Source: an uncultured Lachnospiraceae bacterium
Lineage (GTDB): Bacteria > Bacillota > Clostridia > Lachnospirales > Lachnospiraceae
Assembly: GCA_910586025.1 (NCBI GenBank)
Contig: CAJUIO010000056.1
Coordinates: 1 to 23,550, forward strand
Length of the DNA stretch: 23,550 nucleotides
Reading direction: 5' to 3'
Translations under genes and position numbers: made by a program
The notes under the pieces: model-generated
The model's input: the letters and a program-made list of their open reading frames with translations, nothing else
Told to the model about the DNA's origin: nothing
Databases searched by the model: none
Part shown: positions 1 through 7,868 of the stretch, one piece after another
Numbering within the stretch: the first letter of the stretch is position 1
Layout of the letters: each line of letters starts with the position of its first letter

Positions 1-166
1 GTTAAATATGTAGTTGTCAATGTGCCGGGACAATAAGTCTCACGGATTCAGGTTAATGAAAAATAATGAATATTTCGCAAGGCTTTATCACTGCAGTATG
101 GATGCAGAGTCATTTTTCTCTGCCGAAAACAGAAATATAGCTTTACGTTGACAGCGAGGAACAAGG

Positions 167-714
167 ATGAGTTTTCAGGATGAAATGAAAAGGATGTTTC
201 TGCGTGTTGCCGCAGGGGAAGTGGAGCCGAACGCCATATGCAGGTGACTCTGTTTCGCCCGGGCCACATTTACGGGCCGGGATTTCTTACAGGATGTTAT
301 CCGGAGCAGAGCAGACAGGAGAGCCTTCCGGGACAGATTCTTCGGGGAGAACCTCTGCGTCTTGTGGCGGAAGGCATTTATCTGACACAGCCTGTTTTCG
401 TGGAGGATCTGTCGGACACTATGCTGGACTGTGTGGATAAGGCTGCCGGCTTCCAGCAAATTTTCTGTATTGGCGGCCCTGAAATCATGGAGAACCGCAG
501 GTATTATGAGATCATGGGAGAGTTGCTGGGAACGAAAGCGGTTATCGAAGAAATTCCGCTGCATGGATATTTTGACGGTCATCCGGAATCTCACGGACAT
601 CTGTGCCACAGGGCATATGATTTGTCGAAACTGAGAAATGCCGGCATAAGAGCTCCGGAGACCTCTTTTAAGGAGGGAATGAGGATACATCTGAAAAGTC
701 TCGGGTATCTATAG
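167..714 (+). pseudogene. Remnant of an extended SDR / NAD-dependent epimerase-dehydratase (C-terminal half only)
   Basis: The frame open from an ATG at 238 to the stop at 714 encodes about 158 residues. They resemble the C-terminal half of NAD-dependent epimerases: an FRPGHIYGPG segment near the start, then a QPVFVEDLSDTM segment and a substrate-domain tail. The N-terminal Rossmann part (GxxGxxG) and the YxxxK catalytic pair are absent; family members are about 300 residues. Upstream, a different frame opens with a plausible ribosome binding site and ATG at 167 but stops at 247 after 26 codons, overlapping the epimerase frame. This looks like an unrelated or frameshifted 5' end joined to a truncated gene. 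ATG 238 has no clear ribosome binding site. I infer a non-functional remnant. The original substrate cannot be told. Confidence 0.6.
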
Positions 715-736
715 AAGAGCGGAAGGGATGAGGGAC

Positions 737-1336
737 ATGAATTTACTTGATGAAATAAGGAGCTATACGCCTGTGAATCGACAGGAGGAATACGACAAGG
801 AGCAGATGATTCAGTTTATATTGCATAATCCGGACTGTCTGGACCGGAAAAATAAGATTGCGCATTTTTCGGCTTCCATATGGACCATAAATAAGGAGCG
901 GACCAAAACATTGATGGCGTATCACAATATTTATGATTCCTGGGCATGGATCGGAGGCCATGCGGACGGCATCGAAGATCTGCGCTCGGTGGCCCAAAGA
1001 GAGCTGAGGGAGGAGACAGGCGTGGAAAGCGCAGTCCTTTTGAGCGATGAGATTTTCAGTCTGGAGACACTGACGGTTGACGGCCACGAAAAGAGAGGAG
1101 ATTATGTGCCGAGCCATCTGCACCTGAATGTCACCTATCTTGCGGAGGCGGATGAAGGGGAAACGCTGATTGTAAACAGGGAGGAAAATCAGGCAGTGAA
1201 ATGGTTGTCCTTTGAGGAGGCCCTCAGGGTACCCAGGGAGAAATGGATGGTGGAGCGCATCTATAAAAAGCTGATTGAGAAATCCGGTGCGGCAAAGCGT
1301 CCAAGCCCCTCAAGATTGAGGGGCTTGGGGAGTTGA
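737..1336 (+). CDS. Nudix hydrolase
   Basis: The 199-residue product carries a complete Nudix box at residues 74-96 (G-x5-E-x7-RE-L-x-EE-x-G-V), the Mg-binding motif that hydrolyses a nucleoside diphosphate linked to another moiety. About 70 residues precede the box, as in longer Nudix proteins acting in the cytoplasm; the substrate cannot be read from the sequence. I chose ATG 737 because GGAAGG at 721-726 is correctly spaced from it; ATG 728 lies directly against that ribosome binding site. The last dozen codons run through a perfect hairpin (1301-1328), so the C-terminal tail may be a read-through of non-native DNA. It lies just downstream of the epimerase remnant and converges on the ABC permease at 1400. 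Confidence 0.88.
   Translation: MNLLDEIRSYTPVNRQEEYDKEQMIQFILHNPDCLDRKNKIAHFSASIWTINKERTKTLMAYHNIYDSWAWIGGHADGIEDLRSVAQRELREETGVESAVLLSDEIFSLETLTVDGHEKRGDYVPSHLHLNVTYLAEADEGETLIVNREENQAVKWLSFEEALRVPREKWMVERIYKKLIEKSGAAKRPSPSRLRGLGS
1301..1328. repeat. Perfect 12-bp-stem hairpin at the 3' end of the Nudix gene
   Basis: CCAAGCCCCTCA (1301-1312) pairs perfectly with TGAGGGGCTTGG (1317-1328) around a 4-base loop. It lies inside the reading frame and ends six bases before the stop codon. There is no T-run after it, so it is a poor intrinsic terminator. It may serve as a transcription barrier between convergent genes, or be the right-end hairpin of a lost IS200/IS605-type element. Confidence 0.6.
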
Positions 1337-1399
1337 CGCAGGCTTGCCCGCTTTGTTCAATTCTGTAGTAAAATTGCCGCATGATCTGATTGGCCTTGC

Positions 1400-2371
1400 T
1401 TATCTTGAACGGATCTCCTGCCGCATAAAGGACACGTAGGAGACCGCAAAGGCAATCAGCATCAGCGCCGCAAGAGCGGTCAGATGAGGCCATACCAGCA
1501 GCAGGCTCTGTCCTACGGACAGGGTGCTGGACAGTGCGCCGGAGAGCTGCGATACAGTGACGGCGTTCACCGAGCGGACTGACGGGTTAAGAAGCGTGGC
1601 CGTTGCTTCCCCGAAGAGATAGTAGGGGGAGAAGCGGTTCAGGTTCAGCTGGCAGGAGTAATTTTTCACCTCGTTGATCATGGACTGCAGATCGTTTCCG
1701 TCCACCGGATAGAGCGCTTCCGCAATGATGCCGGAAAGCAGGCTTACAAAGATGGAACAAAACAGCCACAGGGCGATGCAGGCAAGAGCCGAGGTTGCGG
1801 CATGCCGGCAGAGGGTGGAGCACAGAATGGATGCCGCCAGCCAGAAGCCGATATAGATCACGCAAAAGCACAGATAGATGAAAAGCCGGGCGATCTCTGC
1901 TCCGGTTGGAATCAGTCCGGTGGAGATCAGACCCACTGCGGCGATCAGAATTCCCGAGGAGAACACCATGACTGCCGTGATAAAGAGTCCGGCGAGAAAC
2001 TTTCCGATGATGATGTTGTCCCGGTACAGGGGCTGACTCACCAGCCGGTTCAGGGTTCCTTCGGTCCGCTCGCTGTTTATGGCGTCAAATCCCATAAAGA
2101 TCCCGATAAAAGGACCCATCAGTGCCATCAGGGAATTGTAGGAGGGGATGGAATTCGCACTCACGGTAAACAGCCGCAGGAACAGGAAGCCTGCGGAGGT
2201 CTCGCTTCCTGCCGTCTCGGCATGGAGTCCTGATACGGCCGCATAAAAGCCCGTAACGGTGATCAGTCCGATCAGTATGGTAAAGAGCAGCATTCTCTTC
2301 CCGTTGATAAAATCCGCCGTTTCCTTCTCAAAGAGCACTCTCAGAATCTGATAGTTTCTTTTCTGCTCCAT
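1400..2371 (-). CDS. ABC-2 type transporter permease
   Basis: The 323-residue integral membrane protein has about six hydrophobic segments: one after a short cytoplasmic N-terminus, four centrally, and one close to the C-terminus. A conserved-looking segment GFDAINSERTEGTLNRLVSQ after the second membrane region is typical of ABC-2 permeases of the GldF/NosY type, where SERxxGTL is a recurring motif. It would form the membrane channel for the ATPase encoded just upstream. The start at 2371 is preferred over a possible earlier start at 2416 because AGGCAGGTG precedes it at good spacing. It overlaps the 3' end of the ATPase gene by 44 bases, implying translational coupling. The substrate is unknown; the direction is probably export. 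Confidence 0.85.
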   Translation of the reverse strand: MEQKRNYQILRVLFEKETADFINGKRMLLFTILIGLITVTGFYAAVSGLHAETAGSETSAGFLFLRLFTVSANSIPSYNSLMALMGPFIGIFMGFDAINSERTEGTLNRLVSQPLYRDNIIIGKFLAGLFITAVMVFSSGILIAAVGLISTGLIPTGAEIARLFIYLCFCVIYIGFWLAASILCSTLCRHAATSALACIALWLFCSIFVSLLSGIIAEALYPVDGNDLQSMINEVKNYSCQLNLNRFSPYYLFGEATATLLNPSVRSVNAVTVSQLSGALSSTLSVGQSLLLVWPHLTALAALMLIAFAVSYVSFMRQEIRSR

Positions 2372-3332
2372 TCTGTTCACCTGCCTTTTCAAAATATTTT
2401 CGATAAATCTCGTCAAGATCGCTGCCTGCCTGGCGCAGGTGCATGATCGTGTAGCCCTTGTCGGACAGCTCCTTGGCCAGGGATCTTCTTATGTCAAAGG
2501 AAGAATGGATGATATACAGATCGCTGTTCCTCTCCATGTCAATCACGCCGTTTTGCCCTCTTATGATATCCTGAAGCCGGATATTGTCCGGGTAAGCGGA
2601 CAGCTCGAGAGTGCTCACACCGTCATGGCCGATCTGTGTTCCCAGCTCCTCCAGGGTGCCGCAGGCAATCATTTTTCCGTGGACGAAGATCCCCATGCGG
2701 TCGCACACACGCTGCACCTGATGCAGCTGGTGGGAGGAGAGGAGGATGGTGCGGCCGTCCTGCTCCGCAAGATCACGGATCAGCCACATCAGCTCCCGGA
2801 TCCCTTCGGGATCAATGCCCAGGGTGGGCTCATCCATAATGACCACCTGCGGATCCTTCATCAGCACGTCTGCGATTCCGAGCCGCTGCCGCATACCCCG
2901 GGAATAGGTTCCGGTCTTCTTGTCTGCGGCCTCCTCCATGTCCACCCGTTTCAGGAGAGTGTCGATCCGGTTTTCCAGCTCATCGCCTGAAAGTCCGTTC
3001 AGCCTGCCGGTAAAGCGCAGGTTTTCACGGCCTGTCATTGCGGAATAAAATCCCACGTTGTCAGGAAGATAGCCCACTGTTTTCTTTACCCTGATAGAGT
3101 CCCTTGTGCAGTCCAGACCGTGGATCATGGCCTTTCCCTCGTCCGGTTCAGTAAGCCCGAGGAGCATGAGAGTGGTGGTGGTCTTGCCGGCACCGTTCGG
3201 CCCAAGCAGTCCGAAGACCTCACCCCTTTGGACTGTCAGATTAAGGTGATCCACTGCGGTCAATTCCCCGTATTTTTTGGTGAGTGCCTCTGTACGGATC
3301 ACAGGGACGTTCACTTTTTCCGAAACAGCCAT
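2328..3332 (-). CDS. ABC transporter ATP-binding protein (ABC-2 exporter type)
   Basis: The 334-residue ATPase has Walker A GPNGAGKT (residues 44-51), signature YSRGMRQRL (143-151), Walker B VVIMDEP (163-169) and the switch histidine in SSHQL (about residue 201). The SRGMRQRL form of the signature and the roughly 100-residue C-terminal extension are usual for ATPases paired with ABC-2 permeases (bacitracin/Nat/Gld-like exporters). It sits three bases after the stop of the NEW3-repeat protein gene and overlaps the permease gene, so all three are probably one transcript. It should power the permease at 1400-2371. Confidence 0.93.
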   Translation of the reverse strand: MAVSEKVNVPVIRTEALTKKYGELTAVDHLNLTVQRGEVFGLLGPNGAGKTTTTLMLLGLTEPDEGKAMIHGLDCTRDSIRVKKTVGYLPDNVGFYSAMTGRENLRFTGRLNGLSGDELENRIDTLLKRVDMEEAADKKTGTYSRGMRQRLGIADVLMKDPQVVIMDEPTLGIDPEGIRELMWLIRDLAEQDGRTILLSSHQLHQVQRVCDRMGIFVHGKMIACGTLEELGTQIGHDGVSTLELSAYPDNIRLQDIIRGQNGVIDMERNSDLYIIHSSFDIRRSLAKELSDKGYTIMHLRQAGSDLDEIYRKYFEKAGEQNGAEKKLSDSESAL

Positions 3333-3335
3333 AGC

Positions 3336-4514
3336 CTACCTCCTGCCGTATTTTTTCATCACATAGTAAAGGCCTGCCCCGACAGCCGCGATGATGATTA
3401 CGGCGAAGATCCCCCAGCCGGTCTGTGTCTTGACTGTGACGCGGAACTCCACGGTATCGGAGCGGTTATCACAGGATGCGCCGATGATCGTGATATAGTC
3501 GCCGGTGAGGGCATCATCTCCGGGTGTCACGTGGGCGGCGATTTCCTGGGATGCGCCTGCCGCCAGAGAATCGATTGTGGTGGTATCCAGAGAAACCTCC
3601 CAGCCAGTGGGTGCGGAGGAGGTAAGGGAAATATTTTCCAGATCAATGTTTCCGTTGTTGGTCAGCTTTAAGGTTACATCCGACTCTTTTTTTGCAAAGG
3701 CATCAAAGGAGAGCCGTCCGTCCACAGTGGTCAGTTCCATGTCGTAGGTTCCCAGGATTTTGACATTCAGATCTGTGGAGAGCTGCTCCCTGGCCGAGGT
3801 GGCGGCACAGCCGATCGTGTATTCCCCGGCTTCCACCTTTTCGGGAGGGGTCACCGTGATGGTAACGCCTGCACTTTGGCCCGATTCCACCTCGAGACTG
3901 GAAACCTGCTTGGAGTCACTGACAAAGGAAACCATCCATCCGGAAGGCGCATTGGAGGAAAAATTGTAATTCTGGGTGTTCAGCGTGTTGTTTGCGATGG
4001 TGGTGGAGTAGGAGAAGGCAGTGCCGGTGGCTCCCTCCTGGTCAGGGTACTCCACATAGAAATTGCTCTCGCCGGATTCCAGCTCGCTGACCGTGAGCTC
4101 CAAAACCAGCTCGTCTTCCAGGCCCGAATCGGATACGGCCTTCAGTCTGATTTCATGAACGCCCTGAGAGGCCTCCTTGGGCACCGTGACCTGGAAGGAC
4201 GCAATGGTGTCCTCTGCGCTTCCTGTTGCGTGAACTCTGGAAACCTCATAGCTCCCGCTCTTGAAATATCCGGTAAAACCATCCGGCATAGATACTGCGG
4301 ACAGGGAGACATCCGCTCCTGCGGCGCTGCCTCCGGTCAGATGCAGGTTAAAGCTCACGGAATCTCCGGCCGTTACCCGGATGCCGGGGGTGTCCGTGTA
4401 CAGATCAAAGCCCTCGGCCGCCCGGGCCTGCAGGGGAAAGAGAATCAAGTACAGCAGCGCCATGAGGGCCGCCGCCAGATAGAAATGTGTGTGAAAAAGG
4501 GTTTTTTGCTTCAT
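3336..4514 (-). CDS. Secreted, membrane-anchored protein with tandem NEW3-type Ig-like domains
   Basis: The 392-residue protein starts with a signal peptide (residues 1 to about 33, predicted cleavage after an AxA motif), then three beta-rich Ig-like repeats at roughly 36-135, 150-245 and 255-360. It ends with one membrane helix and a short basic tail (KKYGRR). Repeats two and three share a core of the form SxAPxGWxVSF/L followed by xVxPxxxxxxGxYxI, which fits the NPCBM-associated NEW3 family. It is thus displayed outside the cell and anchored by its C-terminus. It heads the three-gene unit with the ATPase and permease and has a good GGGAGG ribosome binding site. Such NEW3/ABC neighbourhoods recur in Firmicutes, but no function is established to my knowledge. 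It may help the transporter bind an envelope substrate (inference). Confidence 0.82.
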   Translation of the reverse strand: MKQKTLFHTHFYLAAALMALLYLILFPLQARAAEGFDLYTDTPGIRVTAGDSVSFNLHLTGGSAAGADVSLSAVSMPDGFTGYFKSGSYEVSRVHATGSAEDTIASFQVTVPKEASQGVHEIRLKAVSDSGLEDELVLELTVSELESGESNFYVEYPDQEGATGTAFSYSTTIANNTLNTQNYNFSSNAPSGWMVSFVSDSKQVSSLEVESGQSAGVTITVTPPEKVEAGEYTIGCAATSAREQLSTDLNVKILGTYDMELTTVDGRLSFDAFAKKESDVTLKLTNNGNIDLENISLTSSAPTGWEVSLDTTTIDSLAAGASQEIAAHVTPGDDALTGDYITIIGASCDNRSDTVEFRVTVKTQTGWGIFAVIIIAAVGAGLYYVMKKYGRR

Positions 4515-4644
4515 TTTTTCTTACCTCCCAAATAATGTTTGACAAGAGTCTATAGAAAAAGCGTGAAAGAATCATGAAAAAACGGTGATGAGATTGTGAT
4601 CATATTGTGAGAAAAGTGTGTATTAGTCCATATGTGCCCCTTTA

Positions 4645-4660
4645 ATATGGTCAAAATTGC
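4645..4660 (+). promoter_or_regulatory. Putative operator, TGGTCA motif copy 1 (importer operon 1)
   Basis: ATATGGTCAAAATTGC matches 12 of 16 positions of the motif copies at 12231-12246 and 16696-16711, with TGGTCA and TTGC invariant. It lies 47 bases upstream of the -10 of the strong promoter at 4678-4706, a place suited to an activator. Confidence 0.4.
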
Positions 4661-4677
4661 ACAGTATTGTAAAAAAA

Positions 4678-4706
4678 TTGAGAGGAAACATGTGTAATAT
4701 TATAAG
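4678..4706 (+). promoter_or_regulatory. Sigma-A type promoter for importer operon 1
   Basis: TTGAGA (-35, 4678-4683), a 17-base spacer and TATAAG (-10, 4701-4706) closely fit the consensus. It gives a leader of about 130 bases before the GH43 start at 4841. Confidence 0.6.
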
Positions 4707-4840
4707 ATAATAAAATATAGTAATAATAGATAGAAAGACGGCAAAAATATGGAAAATAGAATACCAAATGCACAACGATATGCGAAGTTCGATGTGAAAA
4801 ACTTGTGTAAATTATGTGCATATGGAGGAGGAAAGGAAAA

Positions 4841-5890
4841 ATGTCAGTAAAAGAGATGTCAATTGAAGAGAGATATCCGTATCATATCCGCGATGTCCAT
4901 ATCAGTGATCCGTTTATTCTGGCCGATCCGGTGAGTAAAAAATATTATACCTATGTGCAGTTTGCAGACAGGAGGCGGTTTCCGGAGATCAGCTTGTCCG
5001 ATCCCTGCTTTTTTGTATTGGAAAGCGAAGATCTGATTCACTGGTCGAGACCGGAGGTATGCTTCCGGAAGGGCGATTTCTGGGCGGATCTGGATTACTG
5101 GGCTCCGGAGGTACATATCTGGAAGGGACGTTACTATCTGATTTCCTCGTTTCGGGCCAAAGGGCTTTATCGCAGATGCCAGTGTCTGGTATCAGACTCT
5201 CCTAAAGGTCCGTTTGTCCCGGTCGGAACACAGCCCGTTACCCCGAAGGGATGGCAGTGCCTGGACGGCACCCTGTACGAGGACAGAAAGGGTCATCCCT
5301 GGATGGTATTCTGCCATGAGTGGCTACAGGTAAATGATGGTCAGATTTGCGCAATACGCATGGATGACCAGCTTGCGGCATCGGTTGGGGAACCCGTGAT
5401 TCTCTTTAGAGCCTCCGACGCTCCTTGGGCCTCTAAAAATATGGAGGCAGGAGGATGGGTAACGGACGGCCCCTTTCTGCACCGCTTAAAGAGCGGCGTA
5501 TTGCTTATGCTGTGGTCTGGCTTTGCGTCAAACGGGGGATATACCACGGGATACGCCAGATCCCTGAGCGGTGATATTCTTGGTCCCTGGGTACAGGAGC
5601 GGCAGCCGCTCTACGCCATGGATGGCGCTCATTCCATGCTGTTTACCAGTTTTGGCGGACAGCTGATGATGGCTCTGCACTGCCCTAACAGGCATGAAGC
5701 CAAGCGGATTCTTCTGTTTGAGATGGAGGAATCCTTTGATGGCATACATATTGTAAACGAGGTAACCGGAAACTGGTACGACAAGGTGTCAGGCATTGCA
5801 AAAGGCTATGCCTACAGGGAGCCATGTCGGGAAGAGCCATGTTTCCGGACAAATCCCGCAGCGAAAAAGAAAGGAGAAGATGGCAGATGA
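4841..5890 (+). CDS. GH43-like intracellular glycosidase (arabinanase/arabinosidase/xylosidase-type five-bladed propeller)
   Basis: The 349-residue protein shows the GH43 pattern: an N-terminal SDPFIL with the candidate catalytic base Asp23, DYWAPEV, LDGTLYED with the candidate pKa-modulating Asp, VTDGPFL in the place of the catalytic-acid segment, and GAHSMLF with the central His. Family members cleave arabinose- or xylose-containing oligosaccharides. There is no signal peptide, so it acts in the cytoplasm on imported material. Odd point: the acid segment reads TDGP, with Asp where the classical motif has Glu (EGP). It may be a subfamily variant. ATG 4841 was chosen for its GGAGGAG ribosome binding site; an in-frame ATG at 4814 lacks one. 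Its stop overlaps the next start (ATGA), so it is coupled to importer operon 1. Confidence 0.82.
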   Translation: MSVKEMSIEERYPYHIRDVHISDPFILADPVSKKYYTYVQFADRRRFPEISLSDPCFFVLESEDLIHWSRPEVCFRKGDFWADLDYWAPEVHIWKGRYYLISSFRAKGLYRRCQCLVSDSPKGPFVPVGTQPVTPKGWQCLDGTLYEDRKGHPWMVFCHEWLQVNDGQICAIRMDDQLAASVGEPVILFRASDAPWASKNMEAGGWVTDGPFLHRLKSGVLLMLWSGFASNGGYTTGYARSLSGDILGPWVQERQPLYAMDGAHSMLFTSFGGQLMMALHCPNRHEAKRILLFEMEESFDGIHIVNEVTGNWYDKVSGIAKGYAYREPCREEPCFRTNPAAKKKGEDGR

Positions 5891-6819
5891 CAGGTACGGC
5901 AGGAAAGAGAAAGGAGTTAACGGGGAGGCAAAAAAAGAAGATCAAGCTGATTTTGCTGCTTTTGCCCTTTATGCTTTTGATATCTGTCTTTTCATATGCG
6001 CCCCTGTTTGGATGGAGTTATGCGTTTGTGGAGTTTTCACCGGGCAAATCGGTGTTTGATTCCGATTTCGTGGGACTGAAATACTTCCAGAGAATATTCA
6101 GCAATTCCAAAGACTTTATGCTGGTTATGCGCAACACGTTGAGTATCTCCTTCCTGAATATCTGCTGCTCCGTGCTTCCCGCCATGTTTGCAATCGCAAT
6201 CTCGCAGCTTCGCAATAAGCGGTATGCCAAGATCATTCAGACCGGAACGTCAATTCCAAATTTTATTTCGTGGGTACTTGTTTATTCGATTGTCTTCATG
6301 CTGCTTTCCTCCGAGGACAGCGCACTGAATATTATCCTCAAGGGCCTTGGGGTGATCACGGAATCCGTGAACCCGCTGGGAAATGTGAAGCATGCCTGGG
6401 CCATGCAGGTGGCCATCGGCGCATGGAAGACGCTTGGGTACAATGCGATCATCTATCTGTCCGCAATCAGTTCCATTGACCAGGAGCTCTATCAGGCGGC
6501 GGAAGTGGACGGGGCAAATACCTGGCAGAAGATCCTGCATATCACGGTTCCGGGACTGCTTTCCACCTTTTTCGTCCTGCTTCTGCTCGCAATCTCCAAC
6601 ATGCTTTCCAACGGTTTTGAACAGTTCTGGCTGCTTGGCAACGGCATGACCTGGGATAAACTGGAGGTGTTTGACACCTATGTATACCGGATGGGCATTA
6701 AAAATATGGAATATTCGCTGGCAACGGCCATGGGTATGTTCAAGTCCATTGTCAGCATCCTTCTTCTGACGTTTGCCAACTGGGCGTCAAAGAAGCTCAG
6801 AGGTGATTCCATTTTTTAA
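5887..6819 (+). CDS. lplB: Sugar ABC transporter permease, LplB type (importer 1)
   Basis: This 310-residue membrane protein has a basic N-terminus and about six membrane helices. The EAA loop for the ATPase contact reads YQAAEVDGANTWQKILHIT. That is the LplB branch of carbohydrate ABC permeases, importing oligosaccharides with an LplC partner and a large lipoprotein. The start at 5887 overlaps the GH43 stop by ATGA and has AAAGGAG upstream; a longer start at 5824 would lie deep in the GH43 gene and adds a non-family tail. The enzyme gene in the same transcript suggests that the cargo is the GH43 substrate. Confidence 0.9.
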   Translation: MTGTAGKRKELTGRQKKKIKLILLLLPFMLLISVFSYAPLFGWSYAFVEFSPGKSVFDSDFVGLKYFQRIFSNSKDFMLVMRNTLSISFLNICCSVLPAMFAIAISQLRNKRYAKIIQTGTSIPNFISWVLVYSIVFMLLSSEDSALNIILKGLGVITESVNPLGNVKHAWAMQVAIGAWKTLGYNAIIYLSAISSIDQELYQAAEVDGANTWQKILHITVPGLLSTFFVLLLLAISNMLSNGFEQFWLLGNGMTWDKLEVFDTYVYRMGIKNMEYSLATAMGMFKSIVSILLLTFANWASKKLRGDSIF

Positions 6820-6874
6820 ATCTGGGTGTCGTGAAACGGTAAAGGGACGGAAAGCGAAGAAAGGGAAAGTGATT

Positions 6875-7756
6875 ATGAATAAGAAAAAGAATAAATTTTC
6901 AATTGCCAATATCATTAACATACTGATTCTCGGAGCGTTTACTTTTATCTGTGTCTATCCGCTGTGGTACATTTTTATCAATTCGTTTTCTTCGCCGCAG
7001 GCGATTAACAGGGGCGTTTACTTTGTCCCTCAGGAATTTACGCTGGAGGCTTACAAGCAGATGATCGATATCCCGGGACTGACATCCAGCATCGGTATCG
7101 CATTTGCCAGAACGATCATCGGAACCCTGCTGACACTGATCTGCTGCAGCTTTACGGCATATCTTTTGTCCGACCGGGATCTGCCCAAACGAAAGCTGAT
7201 CTACCGGTTTTTCATTCTGACCATGTACATCAATGCGGGTTTTATTCCGTATTACCTGACGATCAGCGCCATCGGGCTGAAAAATAACTTTCTGGTGTAC
7301 GTGCTTCCTGCGGCGGTGCAGGCCTATTTCATTATTCTGATTAAGACATACATAGAATCCATTCCTGCAGAGCTGGTGGAATCCGCCGAGATGGACGGGG
7401 CCGGGCTGATCAAGATTTATTACCGGATCATTCTCCCGCTGTCCAAGCCGATCCTTGCCTGCATCGTGGTATTCGCCGCAGTGAACCAGTGGAACGCATG
7501 GGCGGACGACATGTATTTTATGCAGGGGCGCAAGGCCAACGGGCTGCACTGCCTGCAGTACCTTCTGTACACGAAGCTGCAGTCAAACGTGGTCAATTCC
7601 ACGGCGGGCGCAGCCGCAGGCGCAAACATGGCCGTTTCCTCCAACAGCCTGCGGATGGCCATGAGCTTTGTGACGGTGATCCCGATTCTGTGCGTGTACC
7701 CCTATATGCAGAGATTCTTTACCAAGGGAATCATGCTGGGTGCCGTAAAGGGTTAA
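6875..7756 (+). CDS. lplC: Sugar ABC transporter permease, LplC/UgpE type (importer 1)
   Basis: The 293-residue permease has six predicted membrane helices. The EAA loop reads LVESAEMDGAGLIKIYYRI followed by PLSKPIL, and the C-terminus ends in GIMLGAVKG, a hallmark ending of the LplC group. It forms the heterodimeric channel with the preceding LplB-type protein. I take ATG 6875 as the start, with AAAGGGAAAG just upstream; the open frame extends back to 6773 inside the previous gene but without a ribosome binding site. Neither importer in the window has an ATPase gene beside it, so a shared MsmX-type ATPase elsewhere is expected. Confidence 0.9.
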   Translation: MNKKKNKFSIANIINILILGAFTFICVYPLWYIFINSFSSPQAINRGVYFVPQEFTLEAYKQMIDIPGLTSSIGIAFARTIIGTLLTLICCSFTAYLLSDRDLPKRKLIYRFFILTMYINAGFIPYYLTISAIGLKNNFLVYVLPAAVQAYFIILIKTYIESIPAELVESAEMDGAGLIKIYYRIILPLSKPILACIVVFAAVNQWNAWADDMYFMQGRKANGLHCLQYLLYTKLQSNVVNSTAGAAAGANMAVSSNSLRMAMSFVTVIPILCVYPYMQRFFTKGIMLGAVKG

Positions 7757-7776
7757 AGGAGTTCTTACTTTTCCTT

Positions 7777-7796
7777 CCGGACAGGGGGCCGTCCGG
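7777..7796 (+). promoter_or_regulatory. Intercistronic hairpin ahead of the lipoprotein gene
   Basis: CCGGAC (7777-7782) pairs with GTCCGG (7791-7796) in the 112-base gap between permease and binding-protein genes. No T-run follows. Such stems often stabilise the 3' mRNA so that binding protein exceeds permease; this is inference. Confidence 0.35.
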
Positions 7797-7868
7797 CGTT
7801 CTGCCCGGGGGGAAATTATGATAAGTAAGAAGCGGATGTGACAGTCCGTAAAAAGAAAGGAGAGAACT

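Larger units (their letters stand above)
4515..4840. promoter_or_regulatory. Divergent regulatory region between the NEW3/ABC unit and importer operon 1
   Basis: This 326-base AT-rich region holds no gene. It contains the upstream sequence of the minus-strand NEW3 gene (ribosome binding site only clearly seen; a TATAGA -10 candidate reads leftward at 4548-4553), the direct repeat ATTGTGA at 4593-4599 and 4604-4610 (11-base period), the shared motif at 4645-4660, and the promoter at 4678-4706. A ribosome binding site GGAGGAG at 4824-4830 precedes the GH43 start. Confidence 0.6.

Noticed and set aside
4540..4545. TTGACA on the plus strand as a -35 box
   Set aside because: No -10 at 16-18 bases downstream; the promoter at 4678-4706 is far better placed.
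6830..6843. Possible catabolite-repression (cre) site around GTGAAACGGTAAAG
   Set aside because: Key central CG spacing does not match the cre consensus. The similar string at 20599-20612 also fails.
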